Source of the DNA: Thermodesulfatator sp.
GTDB taxonomy: Bacteria; Desulfobacterota; Dissulfuribacteria; Dissulfuribacterales; QOAL01
NCBI GenBank assembly: GCA_003978135.1
Contig: QOAL01000106.1
Location: forward strand, 1-10,965
Direction of reading: 5' to 3'
Length of the DNA: 10,965 nucleotides
In this document: piece after piece, positions 6,793 through 10,965 of the stretch
Layout of the letters: each line of letters starts with the position of its first letter
Numbering within the stretch: the first letter of the stretch is position 1
The notes under the pieces: generated by a model
Databases searched by the model: none
The model's input: only the letters and a program-made list of their open reading frames with translations
What the model was told of the DNA's origin: nothing
Made by a program: the position numbers and the translations under genes

Positions 6793-8049
6793 CTAAAGAA
6801 TAAAGGCGATCCCAATAGTGACGCCCCCAAAGAAAAAAAGCCACCATGCTGGATAGCGGCCATTCCTGATACCGCCAAACCACATGCAGTACATGCCCTT
6901 TAAGATATTGTTGCTTCCCGTGGCGATTACAATAGCAGTGGCCACCTGGTCAAAACCCACTGAATATTTACCAGTGAGAAGGGACAGGACAAAGGGATCG
7001 ATATCTGCAAATCCAACTACAAAGGAGAGGGCATTGAGGCCCCATGAGCCGTAATGGCTGGTTATAAACTGGGTCAAAACAATCATGGAGACAAACAACA
7101 CTGCAAATACAAGCGCTGTGCCCAGTTCCAGGGGGTTTTTATCTTCCATCTGGAGTTTGCTGTTTCTGCCCTTGCCATTTCTGGCATACACAAGGGACAG
7201 GGCAAGGCAGGCTATTCCCAGAATGCCCAGGGGGACCAACAGGGTTTTTGCTATCAGCAGGTTGAACAGGGCAGTCAGTATAATCAGCCTGAAATACATC
7301 ATGGCGGTAGCTGCGATAATGGCTGCCGTAATCAACGGGGCACTGCCAAGTTCCTTGGCCTTCTTCGAAAGCACCACGGTAACTGCAGTGCTGGAATAGA
7401 GTCCGCCCACCAACCCTGTCAACAGGTACTGCCTGTCTCCGAAAAAATATTTCTGGGCAATATAACCACCGTATGAAATACCCGATACAACAACCACGGC
7501 CAGCCATATTTTGAACGGAGACAGCGGCACCATGGGAATAACGTTCTTGTTGGGAAGCAGTGGCAGAATAACAGCAGAAAGCAATATCATTTTGCCAAGG
7601 GTTTCCAGTTCCGAGGCGTTTATGGATATGCTAATCTCGTGGATGGCCTTTCTTGCATTCAGTATAAAGACCGTGAGCACGAACAGCAGGGCGGGCATCC
7701 AGAGGGTGTATTGCACACTGAGAGGGCCCATGCTGTATACGACCAGGCCCAGAAGATACAGCAGTATGCTGGTCTTTTGATCCTGGAGCTTTTTGTAGTA
7801 ATAGAGCATAAAAACCCCGGTAAACCCCAGAAGCCCTGCAATATATATCAGGCAGTGCGCGTCGAGCCTGAAAAATATAAATCCCAGTATGCCGAGAAAT
7901 GTATAGGTCCTGGCAGATCCTATGAAATGAGGTGATTCTTCTTCTTCAATCTGCTGACCATAGGTTTTGACCTCCAGGCCCAGCAGGAAACTGAACACCA
8001 CTGTCACTGCGAAATGTACGAGATCGGGATTATATGGAAATGGTTTCAT
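6793..8049 (-). CDS. MgtC/SapB-DUF4010 family multi-spanning membrane protein
   Basis: The protein has 418 residues, the usual length of this family, with roughly 11-13 hydrophobic segments. The N-terminal part (about 10-130) is MgtC/SapB-like: VVFSFLLGLEVKTYG, then SARTYTFLGILGF, matching the RT-x-x-x-x-G-x-x-G pattern of MgtC. The C-terminal part carries DUF4010 hallmarks: GLVGGLYSSTAVTVVLSKKAKE (split by an SST core at 219-221), FADIDPFVLSLL (347-358) and ATGSNNILKG (376-385). MgtC-type proteins are linked to magnesium homeostasis and virulence in enterobacteria, but the DUF4010 fusion has no settled function; transport or regulation of a membrane ATPase is only a guess. The ATG at 8049 follows a weak CTGAG element. 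The gene stands alone, convergent with the SPL-like gene and divergent from the aldo/keto reductase. Confidence 0.82.
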   Translation of the reverse strand: MKPFPYNPDLVHFAVTVVFSFLLGLEVKTYGQQIEEEESPHFIGSARTYTFLGILGFIFFRLDAHCLIYIAGLLGFTGVFMLYYYKKLQDQKTSILLYLLGLVVYSMGPLSVQYTLWMPALLFVLTVFILNARKAIHEISISINASELETLGKMILLSAVILPLLPNKNVIPMVPLSPFKIWLAVVVVSGISYGGYIAQKYFFGDRQYLLTGLVGGLYSSTAVTVVLSKKAKELGSAPLITAAIIAATAMMYFRLIILTALFNLLIAKTLLVPLGILGIACLALSLVYARNGKGRNSKLQMEDKNPLELGTALVFAVLFVSMIVLTQFITSHYGSWGLNALSFVVGFADIDPFVLSLLTGKYSVGFDQVATAIVIATGSNNILKGMYCMWFGGIRNGRYPAWWLFFFGGVTIGIAFIL

Positions 8050-8262
8050 ATCTCAGAAAGCTGTAACATCTGCGATATTCAGAAGACTTTTGGGAATCAA
8101 TATTCCATGCACCTTTTGCTCAACAAGAAAGACTGGGGCGGGTGACCTGCGGCATGACTTCAAATTCCTGGAAAAGCTCTTAACCCTGCACCCCGGGTCG
8201 GTCTTGTCATTTTTTTAACAGCATGTATCCGTGGTTGTGTAATTACAAAATTTTACCATAAA
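8050..8262. other. Divergent intergenic spacer with no gene recognised
   Basis: This 213-base spacer separates the starts of the MgtC-like and aldo/keto reductase genes, so promoters for both should lie here. I see no conserved protein-coding frame. The reductase-proximal half contains TTGTCA (8204-8209), but only TATCCG is available 16 bases on, so I do not call a plus-strand promoter with confidence. A CCCGGG palindrome sits nearby without a convincing stem. Confidence 0.5.
8072..8100 (-). promoter_or_regulatory. Candidate promoter and small inverted repeat upstream of the MgtC-like gene
   Basis: On the minus strand TTGATT (8100-8095) is followed after 17 bases by TATCGC (8077-8072), a moderate -35 and a partial -10. 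Transcription would begin about 16 bases before the start codon. The -35 overlaps a perfect inverted repeat GGAAT-CAAT-ATTCC (8093-8106), which could be an operator half-site pair. Both elements are short, so chance is possible. Confidence 0.28.
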
Positions 8263-9291
8263 ATGCACAAACAGAGACTAAAAAAAATTGCCCGTTTCAT
8301 CCCGCTTTCAGGAGAAAACCCGGCATGTCCGTGGCTGTGGGCTGGAACCTGGAGCCTGGCTGGTATGGGTTATGGCGGAGCAGATTACAGGATTTCAAAA
8401 AAATGCCTGGAATTTGCCTTCGAAAAGGGCATCAGACATTTTGACACGGCTGGTTTCTACGGCAAAGGGGCCTCCGAGAGGCTGATAGGGGAGATGTTTT
8501 CTTCCAACCGGAAGGAAATCTTTGTTTCCTCAAAGGGAGGGCTTGTTTGGGATGGAAACAGGGTATTTCACAGGGCAAAGCCAAAGGCCCTGGAGGAACA
8601 GTTGTTTCAGAGTATGGAAAGGCTACAAACTGATTATATTGACCTTTTCCAGCTCCACTGGCCTGACCCGGCAGTGCCTCTGGATGAAAGCTTTTCAGCC
8701 CTTGCCGATTTGCAGGAACGGGGACTGATAAGATTTTGGGGCGCAGGCAACCTAACGGCAGAACAGATTTTCAGGTATATTCCCGAGGGCAGTCTTACTC
8801 CGGTCCAGACGACATTTAATCCCTGCAGACCATACAACCTGCATATACTTGACCAAGGCTTTAGAACTGGCCGCACCATAAATTGCATCATTTCCCCTTT
8901 TGAACAGGGACTTCTGGTAGATCCTCAGTTTCTCTCCAAGTCAACTGGCAAAAAGGATGTCAGAAGCAGAAACCCCTTGTTTTCATGCAGGAAGTTAAAA
9001 GATCTTTTGTGCCATTATTTCCAAAGATTGGAAAACGCACCCATAGGGGCACCTGCATTTATCTTGCTCTGGCTCCTGGGCTTCAGGCCTGTGGATATCA
9101 TCATTCCCGGACCGAGAACACCTGAACAGGTGAGCCAGTTAATGGCACATGTCCCATGGATAGTCGAAAGAAGCGCGTTGGTCTCAGACATCCATGAAAT
9201 CCTGCGAAAAGAGGTGGGAGAGGATTTTTTTGCCCTTTTAGATCAAATTGGCAAGACGGGAACGGCCTGCCTGAAAGGTCAGGTTCATTAG
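8263..9291 (+). CDS. Aldo/keto reductase family oxidoreductase
   Basis: This 342-residue protein has the AKR (beta/alpha)8-barrel pattern with a complete catalytic tetrad: D61 and Y66 in HFDTAGFYGKGASE, K91 in VSSKGG and H132 in QLHWPDP. The LQTDYIDLFQLHWPDP segment and the C-terminal GPRTPEQVSQLMA cofactor/2'-phosphate-type motif (about residue 279-291) are standard for NAD(P)H-dependent members. The product would be a soluble cytoplasmic reductase of aldehydes or ketones; the substrate cannot be told. The N-terminus has about 20 residues before the first barrel strand (WLWAGTWSLAG), slightly longer than usual, and ATG 8263 has no clear Shine-Dalgarno, so a start inside this extension is possible. 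It is a single-gene unit, divergent from the MgtC-like gene and convergent with folC, and ends in a likely intrinsic terminator. Confidence 0.9.
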   Translation: MHKQRLKKIARFIPLSGENPACPWLWAGTWSLAGMGYGGADYRISKKCLEFAFEKGIRHFDTAGFYGKGASERLIGEMFSSNRKEIFVSSKGGLVWDGNRVFHRAKPKALEEQLFQSMERLQTDYIDLFQLHWPDPAVPLDESFSALADLQERGLIRFWGAGNLTAEQIFRYIPEGSLTPVQTTFNPCRPYNLHILDQGFRTGRTINCIISPFEQGLLVDPQFLSKSTGKKDVRSRNPLFSCRKLKDLLCHYFQRLENAPIGAPAFILLWLLGFRPVDIIIPGPRTPEQVSQLMAHVPWIVERSALVSDIHEILRKEVGEDFFALLDQIGKTGTACLKGQVH

Positions 9292-9323
9292 GGAAAACGG
9301 GCTATTTAGAACCTGCTTTTTTT
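9280..9323 (+). terminator. Likely Rho-independent terminator spanning two convergent stop codons
   Basis: CAGGTTC (9280-9286) and GAACCTG (9309-9315) form a perfect 7-bp stem with a 22-base loop, followed by C and seven T's (9317-9323). The left arm lies in the last codons of the reductase, the loop holds both the TAG of the reductase and the TAA of folC, and the right arm plus T-run encode the C-terminus of FolC. The T-run serves only plus-strand transcription. The loop is longer than usual, which lowers certainty. Confidence 0.6.
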
Positions 9324-10643
9324 AAATCCCATGGAAAAAAGCTTATGTCTTGCCGGACCGACAAGATATAGTGAACCTGAAATCACAAGACCTGACTGAA
9401 GCTCCATATTTTCGATAAGCCCTGGCAGTGCTGTCTCAAATTCCTTTTCAAATTTTACTGGCAAACCGGCTATCTTAGCAGCTTGCCATTCTGAAATGGT
9501 TACAGGTTTTCTTGGTCCCCTGGGTTCGGTGATTATGATCTTTTTGAAAAGCGGTGCCAAAAGGCCCAAAAGCCTGGCAGGGTCTTTGTCTCCGCCTTCA
9601 TCAGAGCAGGCCCACAAGAGATACCTGAAATCATATTTTACGAGTTGCCGCCCATCCAAATCCTTCAGGAATTTTAAGAGCGCTTCCACGCCTGCCTCAT
9701 TATGTGCCCCATCCAAAAGAACTGCCACCTTTTCATTGGTCAGCAGTTCGGTTCGTCCTGGCCAGGCGGTATTTTTTATGCCCTTTTGAACTATATTTTC
9801 AGGTAGATCAAATCCCTTTTCCCTTAATATTTCCAGGGTTGCCATGGCAACTGCTGCATTTTCCACCTGATGCCTGCCATGAAGACCAAAGGAGAGCCTG
9901 TGTAGTTTGAACACCTGTCCTGAAAAATCAAACAGATTACTCCCCTGGTGAAGAACAACGTCAAACTCCCTGCCGAGTCTCCTTAACGGAGATTTTTTAT
10001 CCATTGCCCTTTTCGTAATTACTGGTTCGGCCCGGGAGTTGATATTTCCCAGAATCACCGGAACATTTTGTTTTATAATTCCAGCCTTCTCCCCTGCAAT
10101 GGCCTCTATAGTGTCTCCCAGATAGGTTTGATGCTCAAGGGATATGTTTGTAATGACAGATACCAGGGGCTTAATCACGTTGGTTGCATCAAGCCTTCCC
10201 CCGAGACCTGTTTCCATTACAGCCACCTGGACGCCTTTTCTGGCAAACCACAAAAAGGCCATGGCTGTAGTGAACTCGAAATAGCTGAGTTCAAATCCCG
10301 CTTCAGCCAAGGCACCTACTTCATTTATCAAGTCTAATAATTCTGGGTCTGGGACAGGGGTCATGTTCAGGCGGAACCTTTCATTCAGCCGAAAGAGATG
10401 AGGAGAAGAATAAAATCCTACCTTGTATCCTGCCTCCTGGAGAACTGAGCTTATAGCTGCGCAGACCGAACCCTTTCCGTTGCTGCCGGCAACGTGGATT
10501 GTGGGATAGGAATTTTGGGGATCTCCCAGGGCCTTCAAGACAGCATATGTCCTTTCAAGGCCCAGCCGAAAACCATGAAACTGGTATTCATCCAGGTATG
10601 AAATAGCATTCTCAATTGTATCAAAGGGGGGTGTCACGCCCAT
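9306..10643 (-). CDS. folC: Bifunctional folylpolyglutamate synthase/dihydrofolate synthase
   Basis: This 445-residue Mur-ligase-family enzyme adds glutamate to dihydropteroate and/or to reduced folates, using ATP in the cytoplasm, for folate retention and one-carbon metabolism. Landmarks in order: a FolC N-terminus (YLDEYQFHGFRLGLERT, 16-32), P-loop GSNGKGS (53-59), SSPHLFRLNERF (79-90), METGLGGRLDATN (143-155), SLEH (168-171) with the magnesium-ligand His, AGEKAGIIK (183-191) containing the lysine that is carbamylated in characterised FolC, WPGRTELL (294-301) and DGAHN (311-315). All key residues are intact and the length is typical. ATG 10643 has an AAAGG element close by and an in-frame TAA 9 bases upstream, which fixes the start. 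Whether it performs one or both reactions cannot be judged from sequence. No accD or other folate gene adjoins it within the window. Confidence 0.95.
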   Translation of the reverse strand: MGVTPPFDTIENAISYLDEYQFHGFRLGLERTYAVLKALGDPQNSYPTIHVAGSNGKGSVCAAISSVLQEAGYKVGFYSSPHLFRLNERFRLNMTPVPDPELLDLINEVGALAEAGFELSYFEFTTAMAFLWFARKGVQVAVMETGLGGRLDATNVIKPLVSVITNISLEHQTYLGDTIEAIAGEKAGIIKQNVPVILGNINSRAEPVITKRAMDKKSPLRRLGREFDVVLHQGSNLFDFSGQVFKLHRLSFGLHGRHQVENAAVAMATLEILREKGFDLPENIVQKGIKNTAWPGRTELLTNEKVAVLLDGAHNEAGVEALLKFLKDLDGRQLVKYDFRYLLWACSDEGGDKDPARLLGLLAPLFKKIIITEPRGPRKPVTISEWQAAKIAGLPVKFEKEFETALPGLIENMELQSGLVISGSLYLVGPARHKLFSMGFKKSRF

Positions 10644-10716
10644 CAGCCTTTATCCTCAAGCAGTCAAGATACTTGGAAACAGCAACTTATCCCATTAATT
10701 TGTCTTTCAAAAGAGG

Positions 10717-10762
10717 AAGGCGGCATTACATAAAAAATAGCACAAACAAACGGGACCGCCTC
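10717..10762. repeat. Imperfect inverted repeat upstream of folC
   Basis: AAGGCGG (10717-10723) can pair with CCGCCTC (10756-10762), giving seven pairs including one wobble around a 32-base AT-rich loop, 74-119 bases upstream of the folC start. On the minus strand the stem is followed by CTCTTTT, so it may be the remains of a terminator for a gene beyond the right edge, or a leader structure for folC. Weak evidence. Confidence 0.2.
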
Positions 10763-10965
10763 TCCTGCAACAGACGGAGTCTATGCCCATGTCTTTTAAA
10801 CATACTGCAGTGCAAATCTTGACGCCGGTGTTTTTGCAGCATACGAATGGAACGATGGAAGTACAACTCAGGTTATTACTGTTGATGCTGCCGCAAAGCA
10901 CCAAACAGGAATGAATGAAACAAAACCAGAACTCTTTTCCGGATCCATTCCTCTGCCGTCGTCCT
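10734..10965 (+). pseudogene. Probable remnant of a repeat-rich surface protein (Ig/PKD-like segment)
   Basis: The plus-strand frame from 10734 reads 21 codons (ending TDGVYAHVF), then a TAA stop (10797-10799), then 55 open codons to the edge. The second part reads TYCSANLDAGVFAAYEWND, followed directly by GSTTQVITVDAA. The LDAG...YEWNDGSTTQVITVDA pattern is what I know from Ig/PKD-like repeats in large secreted adhesins, where it normally continues AGxYTVTVTD. Here it continues AKHQTGMNETKPELF, which does not fit. There is no start codon or ribosome binding site before the motif, and a stop lies in frame just upstream, so an intact gene is unlikely. The resemblance is from memory and covers only about 30 residues. 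The bases from 10644 to 10733 hold no gene I can recognise, only the folC leader. Confidence 0.35.

Noticed and set aside
7054..7476. Plus-strand 140-codon open frame inside the MgtC/DUF4010 gene
   Set aside because: It lies opposite well-conserved DUF4010 motifs; the Gly-, Gln- and His-rich translation is typical of an antisense shadow of a hydrophobic protein.
7967..8218. Plus-strand 83-codon open frame crossing the MgtC-like start and the divergent spacer
   Set aside because: Half of it is antisense to the MgtC-like N-terminus, no ribosome binding site is seen, and the spacer half matches no family known to me.
10707..10904. Minus-strand 65-codon cysteine-rich open frame upstream of folC
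   Set aside because: Composition is erratic, there is no ribosome binding site, and it lies antisense to the Ig/PKD-like segment, which explains its unusual residues.
10915..10965. ATG with AGGA four bases upstream that could open a plus-strand gene running off the right edge (MKQNQNSFPDPFLCRRP)
   Set aside because: Only 17 codons are visible, the competing frame from ATG 10911 is also open, and neither peptide is recognisable, so no gene can be supported.

Overview
The window reads as a chromosomal segment of a Gram-negative, probably anaerobic bacterium, most likely a Desulfobacterota (deltaproteobacterial) lineage. This rests on gene content: a PilR/PilS-type two-component pair, a MarC-family membrane protein, a FolC with Desulfobacterota-like neighbours, and a ParB-like plus spore-photoproduct-lyase-like pair that I associate from memory with such genomes. 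No rRNA or other phylogenetic marker is present, so the assignment is an inference. I see no tRNA, CRISPR array, complete insertion sequence or phage gene.

Left part (1-2219, minus strand): an NtrC-family sigma-54 response regulator (PilR-like) is followed by an overlapping six-helix, PAS-containing membrane protein. The latter is the start of its sensor kinase (PilS-like) and is cut by the left edge. A 186-base divergent intergenic region separates them from a rightward block.

Central block (2406-6752, plus strand): first a MarC-family membrane protein, then after 96 bases a tightly packed three-gene set. The first gene is a fusion of a nucleoside phosphorylase/nucleosidase-like domain to a family 2 glycosyltransferase. 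The second is a ParB-N-terminal-like protein whose start overlaps the fusion gene by 34 bases. The third is a radical SAM protein of the spore photoproduct lyase family, starting 4 bases after the ParB-like stop. This cassette is the most promising unexplained system. The radical SAM protein keeps the CX3CX2C cluster motif but lacks recognisable equivalents of the Cys and one Tyr of the SP lyase hydrogen-atom relay. The nucleosidase-like domain could plausibly clear its 5'-deoxyadenosine by-product.

Right part: a convergent MgtC/SapB-DUF4010 membrane protein (6793-8049, minus), a 213-base divergent spacer, an aldo/keto reductase with an intact D-Y-K-H tetrad (8263-9291, plus), and the bifunctional folate enzyme FolC (9306-10643, minus). 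The reductase and folC converge with a 14-base gap. A perfect 7-bp inverted repeat followed by seven T's spans both stop codons and looks like the reductase's terminator. The final 322 bases have no intact gene. They contain an open stretch on the plus strand with a WNDGSTTQ segment typical of Ig/PKD-like repeats of large surface proteins, preceded in frame by a stop codon, so it is probably a gene remnant.
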